Notes: generated from the sequence alone by a model not told the origin. DNA of 64,000 bases from Kitagawia praeruptora (GCA_037693485.1 CM075352.1:63924001-63988000), one strand, 5' to 3'. Counted from the stretch's first letter, positions 1 to 9,917 are shown. Program-made: numbers and translations.

Positions 1-764
1 TACTTGTGGAGCCTCATCTTTTGATGCCAGAAATTCTACCCATGTATACCTTGAAAAATCATCAACCATTACCAGGGCATACTTCTTTCTTCCAAGCGAC
101 ATTATGTTGACAGGCCCAAACAAATCCATATGGATGAGTTGTAGTGGCTTGGTTACAGATGTCACTGTTTTTGACTTGTGGCTTGATCTCTTCATTTTTC
201 CTTTTTGACAAGCCTCACACACTCCTTCTTGGCAGAATTCAAGTGTGGGCATGCCTCTCACTAACTCTCTTTTGACTAGAGAATTAATGGCCTTAAAGTT
301 CAGGTGTGATAGTTTCTTGTGCCACAGCCAACAATCTTCATTTGATGCTTTTGAGTAAAAGCAACAAATTTTGTCCTTGTTTGCAGAGTCCATATTGGCT
401 ACAAACAGGCTTCCCTTCCTTACTCCAGATAGAGCAAAATCACCAGTCTTCTTGTGGGTGATCAAACATTCATCTTTGTCAAAATTCACTTTGAATCCTC
501 TATCAGTAAACTGACCAACACTTAACAGATTATGCTTGAGCCCCTTGACTAGTGCTACATCTTCAATGATGACATTTCCAACTTTCAGCTTGCCATATCC
601 CAATGTGTTACCCATGCTGTCATCTCCAAAAGCAACCATTGGGCCAGCCTTTTCCTCATACTGTGATAGCAGGGCCATATCACCAGTCATATGATTTGAG
701 CATCCACTGTCCAAAATCCACATGACCTTCTTCTCACTTTCTTTGCCCTGCAAACACAAAGGTA
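1..764 (-). CDS. Copia Pol fragment: protease, GAG-pre-integrase, start of integrase
   Basis: Partial pol frame, open from the end of gag to the window edge, in the -1 frame relative to gag. It contains the aspartic protease motif WILDSGCSNHMTGD (plus positions about 679-720). The integrase zinc finger follows (LWHKKLSHLNF, then CEACQKGK). Next comes the first integrase Asp region (HMDLFGPV) and VMVDDFSRYTW. The frame overlaps the end of gag by about 45 nt, so Pol would need a -1 frameshift or the copy is mutated. No internal stop was found in the part present. Confidence 0.82.
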
Positions 765-3272
765 TTACTTTTCCTTTGGTACCCAAACAAGTTTGGGTCC
801 ATGTGACTTAGAGACAGTTTTATCATAAACAACATGCTTGTTAACTTTCTTAGTGTCAGTCTTCTTGTCACTGTTGGAAGTCTTAGAACCTGAGGTTTCA
901 GACTTAGGTGACAAAGGTACCTTCCTAGCTTTAGGAGGACTTGAAGACTTTGACCTTGTGTAGTGTGTGTGAGAATTGTGACTGATACAACCATCAATGA
1001 ACTGTCTTCTTAAATTAAAACAACTAGTCATAACATTCATATTGCATGGCATACAGTCAAATTTATCACAGAAGGGTGCATCTCTATGTCTTAGAGGCAC
1101 AGAACAATCATAGAAAGGTTTAGACACACTACCAACAGGTTTCTTGCATGCATGAGTTAGATGATTGGTACTGAAACAGTTCTGACAAGTTTTTCTAGGG
1201 GCATTAGGCATATAAGCATAGTTGTTATCCTTGTTAATCCCTAACTTGCCATTTCTGTTCTGTTTCTTTTTAGTCACTTCCTTTTCTGATTCACTCTTCC
1301 CAGCTGATACAAACTTAACAAACTTCTTAGGTCTTGGCCTATCAACTACTGGCTTCTTGGTCTTTGACTTGACACTCTCACCCTTAGAGGATGCTTGCTG
1401 TTCACTAGATTGTGCCTCATCCTCATCATTCAACATTTGCTTGATGAGTAAGGCATCCTCATCAATTTCAAATGTTGATTCCTTAAAAATTGGATTTTCA
1501 GTTTTTCTCAAAATGTGAGGCACTTTCTCATGAACAGCTGTGTCCTCTTCAATGACAGCATAGCCTTTCCTTTGTTTGAGAGAGTCATAGTCAAGTCCAA
1601 TAGCTGCTTTAGGTTTAGCTTCAATTTTCTCACAGTAGGATTGCACTAAACCAGATGATTTCTTGAAAGTTTTAAGTTTGAATTCATTCTCAGCTAATTC
1701 ATCCCTAAGAGCCTTCTCTACTTGACTAGCACATAGAACCTTATTCTCCAAATATTCAACTTCTTTCTTAAGGTTTTCTACTTGCATAGCAGTTAGCTCA
1801 AGTTCCTCATTCTTTTTGGTTAATACTTCATTTCTAGTAGACAGTTTAGCAATCTCCTCATTAGCAGCAGTCATACTAGTATGAATATTAAACATTTCAA
1901 CAGATAATTGTTCAATCATGGATTTGTATTCAGAAACAGACATGTCTATAGTAGTGAGAGATGGTACCTGAGAATCAGATGAAGATGAGTCATCCTTGGA
2001 GTTGGCCATCAAGGCATAATTGCAGAATTCTTGTTCCTCTTCATCACTCTCAGAATCATCCCAACACTTCCCTTCAGCTATGTAGGCCTTACCATGTGTC
2101 TGCTTTTTCAGAAGGGCCTCATACTTAGCTTCTAGCTCAAGATAATCTCTATCCTTCTTTTTAGGCTTCTTGCATTCACTGGCAAAATGCCCTAGGTCAT
2201 TGCATCTATAACACCTTACAGATGACCTATCCACATAACCGGTTTTGAACTTATTTCTGTTTGGTTTCACAGGTGCCTTGTTCTTGTTGGCTGAATGGTT
2301 TTGAGTTTTGGGTTTGAAGGGTTGATTTCTTTTAAATCTGATGTTTGGAAATTTTCTGGCCATGAAAGCATATGAAGTATTTTCCATCCCATCAAGTTCT
2401 TCCAGAGTGTAAAACTCCTCTTCTTCTTCCTCCTTTTCCTCAACCGGTTCACTCACCCCAGCTTCAGTTTCTTCATCATCTGCCACCTCCTCTATCCTTA
2501 GTTGGCTTGTAGATGCTTCTAGGTCCAGAATGGATTTGTTGACAATCAAGGCACATGATGTGTTTATCATCCTACCTTGGTTGGCTTGGATAGCCCTCTT
2601 CTGAAGCAACTCAAGTTCATGAGTCTTTAGGACTCCATAGAGTACATCATAGGTGACTTTGTTCAAATCTCTCTCTCTAAGGGAAATGACTCTTTGCTCC
2701 AGATGATTTGGTGAAGACAACAGAAATTTCATATTTAACTCCTTGGTGCTGTAAACCTTTCCATTCATCTGCAACTCAGTAACTAGCTTGTGAAACCTTT
2801 CAAACATCTCAGTGATGCTTTCCTTGGGCTGTGCCATGAAAGCTTCATACTGTGTGACCAGTATCTGTTTCCTGTTTTCTTTAACCTCATCAGTCCCTTC
2901 ACACAACACCTCAATGTGATCCCACATCTCTTTAGCAGACGTGCATGATGCAATGTTTGCAAACATTGACATATCCATGGAATCAATGATGAGCAACATG
3001 AGGTGGCTGTCAAGAGCAACCTTCTCCCTTTCTGACTCTGTCCACTTTGATGGATCCTTGGCCTCATAAGCTCTAGGGATTGTTATGGTTCCAACAGTCT
3101 TCTCTGGTATCTCTTGTTGTGGAACAAAAGGACCATTCTTGAGAATCTCAGGATACAAGGGATGAGAGGCTTTGATGAATAACATCATCTTTATCTTCCA
3201 GAGGTTGAAGTTTTCTTTATCAAACTTAGGGACCTTCACCGTTCCTGTAGTCTTTGGTGTATTCGAACTCAT
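765..3272 (-). CDS. Copia Gag polyprotein (UBN2 type, two zinc knuckles)
   Basis: This is the structural nucleocapsid protein of the retrotransposon, 835 aa from the ATG at 3272. That ATG was chosen because the protein then opens with MSSNTPKTTG followed by the usual gag stretch (FDKENFNLWKIKM); the frame stays open upstream to 3452 but that part is LTR and leader. A UBN2-like region occupies roughly residues 10-230. A CCHC zinc knuckle (CYRCNDLGHFASEC) lies at residues 354-367. A Glu/Lys-rich coiled coil follows, and a second CCHC motif (CQNCFSTNHLTHAC) is at 696-709. Very acidic and very basic low-complexity patches lie between them. The frame ends in TAA (767-765) directly before the protease, which is read in another frame. 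Confidence 0.88.
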   Translation of the reverse strand: MSSNTPKTTGTVKVPKFDKENFNLWKIKMMLFIKASHPLYPEILKNGPFVPQQEIPEKTVGTITIPRAYEAKDPSKWTESEREKVALDSHLMLLIIDSMDMSMFANIASCTSAKEMWDHIEVLCEGTDEVKENRKQILVTQYEAFMAQPKESITEMFERFHKLVTELQMNGKVYSTKELNMKFLLSSPNHLEQRVISLRERDLNKVTYDVLYGVLKTHELELLQKRAIQANQGRMINTSCALIVNKSILDLEASTSQLRIEEVADDEETEAGVSEPVEEKEEEEEEFYTLEELDGMENTSYAFMARKFPNIRFKRNQPFKPKTQNHSANKNKAPVKPNRNKFKTGYVDRSSVRCYRCNDLGHFASECKKPKKKDRDYLELEAKYEALLKKQTHGKAYIAEGKCWDDSESDEEEQEFCNYALMANSKDDSSSSDSQVPSLTTIDMSVSEYKSMIEQLSVEMFNIHTSMTAANEEIAKLSTRNEVLTKKNEELELTAMQVENLKKEVEYLENKVLCASQVEKALRDELAENEFKLKTFKKSSGLVQSYCEKIEAKPKAAIGLDYDSLKQRKGYAVIEEDTAVHEKVPHILRKTENPIFKESTFEIDEDALLIKQMLNDEDEAQSSEQQASSKGESVKSKTKKPVVDRPRPKKFVKFVSAGKSESEKEVTKKKQNRNGKLGINKDNNYAYMPNAPRKTCQNCFSTNHLTHACKKPVGSVSKPFYDCSVPLRHRDAPFCDKFDCMPCNMNVMTSCFNLRRQFIDGCISHNSHTHYTRSKSSSPPKARKVPLSPKSETSGSKTSNSDKKTDTKKVNKHVVYDKTVSKSHGPKLVWVPKEK

Positions 3273-3303
3273 GATCGTTTCTCTGTTTTTGAATAAACAG
3301 CCC

Positions 3304-3315
3304 GCTCTGATACCA
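3304..3315 (-). other. Primer-binding site (initiator tRNA-Met)
   Basis: The minus strand reads TGGTATCAGAGC, the standard 12-nt match to the 3' end of plant initiator tRNA-Met. It lies two bases inside the LTR end, which fixes the orientation and the LTR border at 3318. Confidence 0.9.
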
Positions 3316-3616
3316 CTTGTTGAGTATTGAACACGGTAAAAGAATACAGAGGGGGGGGTGAATGGATTCTTGAACTTTTCTTGGGTTGAGTCTGTGTAGC
3401 AGATAAGTGCCTGTGTGTGCAGAATTAAGGTGCGGATAAATAAACAACACAAGACACAATATCACTTTAATCTAATGTATATTAGATAAAGGTTGCTACA
3501 ATCTGTGAATACAAATGATAGTATTCTCAGCTTCGTTTTTCTCAGAGAGATATAGCTTACAGTGTATGAAAAACTTGACTCACAAAAGTTACTAAGTTAT
3601 GAAGTGAGGCTGTGTC

Positions 3617-3622
3617 CTTATA
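3617..3622 (-). promoter_or_regulatory. Candidate LTR TATA box
   Basis: The minus strand reads TTCTATAAGGACACAG. It stands about 300 bp before the LTR inner end, downstream of the repeated U3 words, where a retrotransposon core promoter is expected. Assigned by motif and position only. Confidence 0.4.
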
Positions 3623-3898
3623 GAACATGGATACAGCCTGCTTACTACAAATAAGGTAGCTAAACAAATTACTTTCTAGTCTGTCTATCCTTTTTGAGTA
3701 AGCATCCAAACGGTTACAGATTTGACTTTACAAAGCCTGTTTAGATCCACTTCTTTAGCTCCTTGTCTCTTCTATATCTCTCCAAGCTTCCTTGTAGGCT
3801 TTCCAGAGCACGTTACAGATTGTGGTCCATAAAGTGCATTGGCTTGTTGCAGGTTTCTGACTTGTACAATTTCTTCAGTATTTTGTCTCCAAGAATGT

Positions 3899-4321
3899 AT
3901 TCGAGAAGTGACTAAGTAAGTGATTCGAGAACTAGAATTGACTTGATCGATAACTCTGAGTTCTCGAATACTGTTATAAAGACATATCGAACCACTTCTC
4001 GAATAGCTCTTTTCCATCAGGATTCCTTGAGTTGTCGAATAGAACATTTGACTTATCGAATCCTCGAGTTGTCGAATAGCTTTCTGAGTCCTTGAGATAT
4101 CGAATGGAACTTTGACTTGTTGACTCTTTGAGAACTCGAATACCATCTTGACTTGTTGACTTCTTGAGTTCTCGAATAGAGTAGTAGACATATCGAATCC
4201 CTGAGATATCGAATGAGATATCGAACAGTGTATTCAGAGATATCGAATAGTGTCTTGAGATATCGAATCTCTGACTTCTCGAATGCTGGACTTCTCGAAT
4301 AGACAAATATACTTCTCGAAT
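3899..4321 (-). repeat. U3 array of ATTCGA/TCGAAT words
   Basis: About 21 TCGA cores occur in 420 bp, mostly as ATATCGAAT or CTCGAAT, at irregular spacing of 10-35 bp and separated by related CTTGA words. This is far above chance for this AT-rich DNA. It also keeps two frames open on the minus strand (139 and 110 aa), which I take as a by-product of the repetition and not as genes. Confidence 0.8.
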
Positions 4322-4606
4322 TGGTACTTAGGCAAATTCTTCATTTCTTCAAATCCCAACTGTGATTATTTGGCAGTCTTTAACTCCTTGCTTGAGGCAT
4401 GAACCATGGAACTTCTTTCAAGCATTATTCTAGACTCTATTTGTACAGTTACACAACTAGGATTTGATGCCTATTACAAGTACAATACAAACAGAAACTC
4501 TACAACTAGAGGTTCCCTCAGTTAAGAGGTCATGTAAGTAATGCAAAGCATTACAAACAATTAGGCTTGTTATTAGATGAGTACAGGCATGCCTCTGTAA
4601 CTAACA

Positions 4607-5036
4607 AATCTTGCTAATTGTTACTCTTATGCACATTTTGTCCTGCTTGTTTCGGGCTCTCTTGATCTTTAAAGTTATGTGTTATGATTTCTTTTACTTC
4701 AGTCTAATTAGTTTAATTTTAGTTCGTCTACCATGTTTTTTTTATTATGTACTTGTCAGTGTGTTATTTTTTAACGGCTATAATTTTTGTTGTGGTTATA
4801 CTAGATATCATTCTGTTTGTTTTTCTTCTATCCAGTTCCTAGCATAATTTTTTTTTTGATGTCATATATCAATTTTTTTTGTTGTGTTTCTAATTAATAG
4901 TCATGCAAATTTTCATGTCTTATTTTGACACTATTGAACATATATCGTTTAGATGTTCATTTTCTTAATTGTTGATATCAGTATTTTTGCTATCTTGATT
5001 TTTTTTAAAAAAAATCTTGTTTTGTTAGATTTGAAA
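4607..5036. other. Non-coding T-rich leader before the gag ORF
   Basis: No gene seen. The stretch is T-rich with long T runs and ends in a pyrimidine tract plus TTAG just before the ATG at 5037, so it resembles an intron or retrotransposon leader. I found no primer-binding site or LTR end here. Confidence 0.5.
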
Positions 5037-6299
5037 ATGACAAACAAATTGATTGCTTCTGAATTGGCAAAGATTGAACGATTGAATGGCGTTATCTATG
5101 ATATGTGGAGCCGAAAAATTAGATATGGGTTGATCCATGACAACTTGGAAATTGCAATTGAAAAAGAAGGTCCTGTGCTAGGAGAAACTCCTAGTGATGC
5201 TCAAATGAAGGAGCATGAACAGTGGTTAATATGCGACAAGAAGGCCAAGAGTCTTATGTTGATGTTCATGGAGGATAATCTGATCAAGGTTTTCGAAACA
5301 TATGAAAGTGCCAAGAAATTGTGGGATGCTCTCAAAGGAAAGTATGATGCAATTTCTGATGTGAATGTGCAGCTTTTATTGCACAAGTACAACACCTACA
5401 AAATGAGTGAAAGTGACAATGTGATTGATCATTGTAACAAGATGTTGGTAATGGCTAAGGATTTGACAGCGGCGGGAAATGAGCTTTCTGAGAATATGCA
5501 AATAGCGGGGATCTTGAACAGCCTGCCAAGCTCATTTAACATGGCGGCTACAACTTTGAGGTTGAATGGAACAATCAAGAGTGCATCTCAGCTTTCGGTG
5601 GCTTTGGCTATGGAACATGATTTGGTGATTAGTCGTAAGCGTTTGGAGTTGAACTTAGCTCAAGATGAGGAGCTAAACTTTGCTCAAGGAAAATTTAAGT
5701 CAAGCTATCAAAACAAGGGACAAGGAAGGTTAGGTCCTTCGAAAGGGAGAGTTTTTATGCCACATCAGCAAAAGAAGAAGTTTCCACTTGGAAGTTGTTA
5801 TGCTTGTGGAAAGTATGGACATTTCAAAAATGAATGTCCCGAGAATCAAGAAGGAGATGAGGGCAAGGGCCAAGATCAAAAGGGGCAAAACAAACGTGAA
5901 TTTGTGGGAGTTATCGAGTGTAATGCCGGTCATGTTGCTACAGACGTTGATGGATGGTGGATCGATTCTGGTGCCACCCGTCATATTGCAAAGACTAAGA
6001 ATAACTTGATTGAGTATCAAGAGTTGAAGAAGGGAGAACAAAGAATCTTCATGGGAAATAATACCTACTTGGATGTGGTGGGTATTGGTACTTACAGGCT
6101 GGTTCTTGAAGACAGTGTGATGGTTTTGAAAAATGTGATGTATGCTCCAGGCATGAGACGTAATCTTGTTTCTGTTCCCGCACTTCTTAAGAATGGATTG
6201 GAAGTTCGTTTCTATAATAACAGGGTTTCAATTGGGAAAGATAAGAAGGTATATGCCATGGGAAAGTATGAGCCCGATCATGAATTATTCAAACTTTAA
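5037..6299 (+). CDS. Stand-alone copia Gag-protease ORF
   Basis: This 420-aa frame runs from ATG 5037 (chosen because MTNKLIASELAKIERLNG is the usual gag opening; the frame is open from 4953). It has a UBN2 gag region, a zinc knuckle CYACGKYGHFKNEC, the aspartic protease motif WWIDSGATRHI and the following conserved block ending NLVSVPALLKNGLEVRF. It stops with a clean TAA where a full element would enter the integrase zinc finger. No integrase, RT or RNase H follows in the next 1.3 kb. The reading frame is undamaged. It could be a gag-only non-autonomous element (TR-GAG-like), an internal deletion derivative, or a co-opted gag. Flanking LTRs were not recognised. Confidence 0.8.
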   Translation: MTNKLIASELAKIERLNGVIYDMWSRKIRYGLIHDNLEIAIEKEGPVLGETPSDAQMKEHEQWLICDKKAKSLMLMFMEDNLIKVFETYESAKKLWDALKGKYDAISDVNVQLLLHKYNTYKMSESDNVIDHCNKMLVMAKDLTAAGNELSENMQIAGILNSLPSSFNMAATTLRLNGTIKSASQLSVALAMEHDLVISRKRLELNLAQDEELNFAQGKFKSSYQNKGQGRLGPSKGRVFMPHQQKKKFPLGSCYACGKYGHFKNECPENQEGDEGKGQDQKGQNKREFVGVIECNAGHVATDVDGWWIDSGATRHIAKTKNNLIEYQELKKGEQRIFMGNNTYLDVVGIGTYRLVLEDSVMVLKNVMYAPGMRRNLVSVPALLKNGLEVRFYNNRVSIGKDKKVYAMGKYEPDHELFKL

Positions 6300-6312
6300 G
6301 TTGAATGTGAAT

Positions 6313-6410
6313 GTTTATTAATAACGGTCATGTATGACCTAGTCATCAGTTGTTTTTGAATTTTTGTTAATAAGGATCATGTGTGATCTAGTCATCGGTT
6401 GTTTTGAATT
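6313..6410 (+). repeat. Two imperfect 48-50 bp direct repeats after the gag ORF
   Basis: Two adjacent units share GTTAATAA..GATC/GGTCATGT.TGA.CTAGTCATC.GTTGTTT. They sit directly after the gag-protease stop and are probably 3' UTR of that element. Confidence 0.6.
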
Positions 6411-7657
6411 TCAATTTCAAGTTTTCAATAATGGGCAATGTTGAGCCTAATTTGAGGTGTTTTGAGAATTGATCAATAAACAAAATTGTATTTTTCAATT
6501 ATTGTTTATGCATGTGGATAATATTAAAATGATAAATTAATGACATGCATTATCACTGGTGTTGTGATGATTTAACAGATTGTATATATTGGAGTTAGGA
6601 ATATTTATGTCTGAAGAATTGAAGGATAGATAAGTGTATAAGTTCTAATAATATTTTTACTCCATGAAAAAGGTGGGAGTTATATATAGATATTTAACAA
6701 ATAAGTCAAGTGAAAGATGTTATATTATATGACTTATTTATTAAATATAAAAACAAAAGAAAAATATTAATTTAATGAATTGGAATATATATATATATTT
6801 ATTGTAGAAATAATATATATTATTTATTGATGGGAGTTACTATTGTGGGGGTTACAGTAGTATTAATTTGGGGGTTACAATATTAATATAGGGGTTACAT
6901 ATTTGTTAATTACTACATGGAGGATTTTATGGGGCAGTTACATAAGTTTAAGGGGTAGAGATTGTACTAAAAATGCCAATAAATAGCGGATAAAAACTCA
7001 ATGAAAAAGCTCACAAAAATACAAGCTTGTTCATAGTACAATCGGAACCCTTTTCTATTTCCATCTCTAACTTTTCTTTTTCTTCGGTAAGTACACGTTT
7101 TTTCTACAGTTGATGCCACCAAACCATGCATGCTATCACCAAATGTAGACACATTATCAGAAGTCTTGATCTTTAATGCATACAATGGAGAATCCATAAT
7201 CAGATATATCAAATCAGTGCTATTTAACTTCTTCATTTTTTGTCAAAAGTGCTATTTAACTTATTTAATTCGATTTTCATTTGTGTCATTAAACGAAGGA
7301 ACTCGATTGTAGTTGAAGATTGTTTGGTAGTGTTCTTCTAACTTTGCAGATATATGATTATGTATAGACCTTGTTGTAGACGGATTGGATCGGGGTTACT
7401 ATCGCGGTTATAAATTAAACGGCCCGACCAGGGGTTCTTATTTGGGCTTCATTCTCTAGTAGCTAGAATCATTTTGATGGGGGCAGGAATCAGATACATG
7501 GACCCATCACACTTTATTGCATTTGGAAGGATGCAGGCCTGGCCGTTCGGCCTGTGCGCTATTTTGCTATATGTAGGCCCGTCCTACATATGTGGTGTTC
7601 AGTTTATTTTTTCCTAATTTTGATATTTATTTATTTTTTCTAAACGACTTTTGATAA
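6411..7657. other. AT-rich intergenic region
   Basis: No gene supported. It holds a short (TA)n run near 6784-6800, three GGGGTTACA words at 6845-6900, and otherwise mixed low-complexity sequence. The open frames here are short and have no recognisable motif. Confidence 0.5.
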
Positions 7658-7718
7658 TCTATTATCTATTATAGCTCTAATGTACCAACATGGGTTTCCC
7701 TGAGCAAATTTATTCACA

Positions 7719-7817
7719 GGCTCGGACACTCCGAACCTCACTCCAAACCTAACTCTAAATATTTGTAAAAAGGCTCGGACACTCCGAACCTAACTCTAAA
7801 TATTTGTAAAAATATTG
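7719..7817 (+). repeat. Direct repeat pair (GGCTCGGACACTCCGAACC)
   Basis: Two copies start at 7719 and 7772 and share GGCTCGGACACTCCGAACC followed by AACTCTAAATATTTGTAAAA. Each contains the near-palindrome CGGACACTCCG. Confidence 0.65.
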
Positions 7818-7824
7818 TTATTTA

Positions 7825-7890
7825 ATGGGTTCGAACCCATGACCTTGCAGAACTAAATTCAACAACATAACCAGTTGAGCTATGTGAGCA
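7825..7890 (-). other. tRNA-like A-box/B-box segment
   Basis: The minus strand carries TAGCTCAACTGG (7882-7871; pol III box A) and GGTTCGAACCC (7838-7828; box B), correctly spaced for a tRNA-derived promoter. The T arm is a 16-bp palindrome, not a proper 5-bp stem, and the acceptor stem does not pair, so it is not a working tRNA gene. It is either a SINE head or tRNA-like sequence carried by the Helitron. Confidence 0.45.
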
Positions 7891-7960
7891 TTTGAGTTTA
7901 TATTAAAAATCATTAGTTACATACATAAATATTTATATAATCTATAATTATACATACATA

Positions 7961-8100
7961 AACACATACATACATACATACATAATTATTAATTACACAT
8001 ACACATACATAAATAATTATACATGCATATGTACATACACACACACACATAAATACATACATACATACATACATACACTATATACATAATTATTAATTAT
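7961..8100 (+). repeat. ACAT/CATA microsatellite
   Basis: Interrupted (ACAT)n and (CACA)n runs inside the Helitron candidate. Confidence 0.85.
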
Positions 8101-8954
8101 ACATACACATATATTTACTATTTGGATTCTATCTCGAGATCTAAAAATCAGATTTTGATGATTTTACAGCTCACGCGAAACTCATAAAATTATCTTTAAT
8201 TTATTGATGATTTGACAATTATTATCAAAATGAAAACACTCAGAATCTCAAGAGAAAATATAATTACGAATTTTTACATTAATCATACTCAATGTAGAAG
8301 ACCTAACTTGATAATCCTTTCCAATGTAGAAAATCAAATTATATATAATTTAAATCATTGATATACACTTTTTCGTATTTCAATATAAATACACTTTTTA
8401 GTTTACATGTTAAAAGATCCAACGTTTTTCATCTATTTATTTTATAATCTAACGGTTCTTATTTATTTTTGTCGTATTGAAAACCAGACTACTAACTATC
8501 AAAATTTTGGACAAAATCACTCTTATACTTATTATTAAAACCGTATTTGGTTGTTAGTAGAACTATCTTCAAGTAATAAGAAGGGTATTTTGATAATCAA
8601 AATGAAATATAAGTAGATTTTATAAATCAAATAGAATTTTCAAGATGAAAATCATCAATTTCTTCTCTCTTTTGTTCCTGCGTAACTTTAATTGGAAAAT
8701 AATTGTTAAACCATCACTAAATTAAAAATTATTTTGTTAATTTCGTGTGAGCTGTAAAGTTGTCCAAATCAAATTTTAAGAATTCAAGATATAGCATAAA
8801 TATTGAATTGAACGTGTAAAATCTTATAAATATATCAATTTTTTAACAAAAATATGATATGTAAATTAATAACATATAAATATTTTTAAAAAAAATATCA
8901 TTATAAATTTTAAAAAGAAACCGTGCGTTGCACGAGTTATAAGCTAGTTATATA

Positions 8955-9213
8955 CTCCCTCCGTATCTTTTTTCTTTTCCTATTTTGACTTTTTACACTG
9001 TTCATTGTAAGCGATTGACTACTAATTTATGCATAATTTATAAGACAAAATATAGTCATGAGTGATCTTGTTGGATTCGTATTTGTGAGTACTTTAATAC
9101 AGTGAAGTTTTTATATTTAGTACTAAAACAAAATTAAAGATATTAACGATCAAAAGTGTGCATTGACAAGCGTGATAATGATTAAGAGGAAAAGAAATAA
9201 GGGACGAAGGGAG
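8955..9213 (+). mobile_element. Stowaway-like MITE, family 1, copy 1
   Basis: A 259-bp element with CTCCCTCCGT at the left, a complementary ACGAAGGGAG at the right, and TA on both sides (the Tc1/mariner target duplication). It shares a core containing CATGAGTGATCTTGTTGGAT and GTGAAGTTTTTATATTTA with three other copies of the same length in this window. It has no coding capacity and would be mobilised by a mariner-type transposase elsewhere. Confidence 0.85.
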
Positions 9214-9224
9214 TATAAAAGATA

Positions 9225-9667
9225 CTCCCTCCGTCCATTGGAATTGTTATCATTTGCTTTTTGCACGAATACCAAGATAGTGGGTGTAATATTGTTAAAA
9301 TAATGAAGTAGTGGGTGTAATAGTGATTTTATTGTTAAAATAAGTGAAGTAGTGGGTGTAATAGTGTAAAGTGTTGAAAAAGTGGAGTGAAGTAGTTGAT
9401 GTAATAATGTATTTTATTGTTAAAAGTTACTCCCTCCGTCCCTCAAGGTTCTTTACGTTGCCTTTTTGCACGGAGACCAAGGAATATTGTTAAGATAATT
9501 GAAGTAGTGGATGTAATAGTGATTTTATTGTTAAAATAAGTGAAGTAGTGGGTGTAATAGTGATTTTATTGTTAAAATATGTGAAGTAAGTGGGTGTAAT
9601 AGTGTAAAGTGTTGAAAAAGTGGAGTGAAGTAGTTGATGTAATAATGTATTTTATTGTTAAAAGTTA
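9225..9667 (+). mobile_element. Two tandem partial Stowaway-like units
   Basis: Left-type ends CTCCCTCCGTCC occur at 9225 and 9430, each followed by related sequence rich in GTGGGTGTAATAGTG, GTGAAGTAG and TTTTATTGTTAAAA. Neither has a right terminus of its own. The block abuts the complete MITE starting at 9668, so the ends look serially duplicated. Confidence 0.6.
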
Positions 9668-9917
9668 CTCCCTCTGTCCCCCTTGGTTCTTTACCTTGGG
9701 GGACGTAATTCTGGCACGGATTTTAAGGTGCAATTTGCGGATAGTTTCATAACTTATTTTTTAAATTTTCTTTTTTTGTATAAAAATAGAATTGTTCTAT
9801 TTTTATACAAAAAAGAAAATTTAAAAAATAAGTTATGGAACTATACTTTTTAGGAGCCTTGAAATGCGTGTCGAGTAGTGAAAAAGAAATGTAAAGAAAT
9901 GGGAGGGACAGAGGGAG
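9668..9917 (+). mobile_element. Stowaway-like MITE with long central hairpin, copy 1
   Basis: 250 bp from CTCCCTCTGTCC to GGACAGAGGGAG, flanked by TA. The centre (9741-9844) is a nearly perfect inverted repeat with arms of about 46-48 nt and a loop of a few bases. RNA from here would fold into a long miRNA/siRNA-precursor-like hairpin. Confidence 0.8.

Larger units (their letters stand above)
1..4606 (-). mobile_element. Ty1/copia LTR retrotransposon, 5' half, truncated by window edge
   Basis: Read on the minus strand, the order is LTR (4606 to 3318), a primer-binding site matching initiator tRNA-Met, a long gag, then protease and integrase running off position 1. The long gag with a coiled coil and the G-run in the LTR followed by GTGAATGG recall the Maximus/SIRE lineage, but this lineage call is tentative. 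The 3' part and second LTR lie outside the window, so target duplication and age cannot be judged. Confidence 0.9.
3318..4606 (-). repeat. 5' LTR of the truncated copia element (approximate outer end)
   Basis: The inner end reads TGTTGAGT on the plus strand at 3318. The outer end is placed at ...ACTAACA (4606) because it forms the short inverted repeat TGTT...AACA; it cannot be confirmed without the other LTR. A run of nine G (about 3351) followed by TGAATGG is typical of SIRE-like LTRs. The U3 half holds a dense array of TCGA-containing words. Confidence 0.65.
7658..8947 (+). mobile_element. Probable non-autonomous Helitron
   Basis: The 3' end is convincing: an inverted repeat CCGTGC-GTT-GCACG (8921-8935) is followed 9 nt later by CTAG (8944-8947) and then T, the classic Helitron terminus. 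A 5' TC after an A at 7658 (A^TCTATTATCTATTATAG) is a plausible start but is less certain. There is no Rep/helicase coding sequence. The interior holds two copies of a 50-bp repeat (7719-7817), a tRNA-like segment and an ACAT microsatellite. Confidence 0.6.

Noticed and set aside
744..767. A short intron joining gag to pol in the truncated copia element (TTTGTGTTTGCAG looks like an acceptor)
   Set aside because: The only nearby donor would give an intron of about 21 nt, too short for plant splicing.
3772..4306. Minus-strand frames of 139 and 110 aa in the copia LTR
   Set aside because: They are translations of the TCGAAT word array in the U3 region; no domain and no independent promoter.
7825..7890. 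A working tRNA gene
   Set aside because: Boxes A and B are present, but the T arm is a palindrome, the acceptor stem does not pair and no anticodon arm can be drawn.
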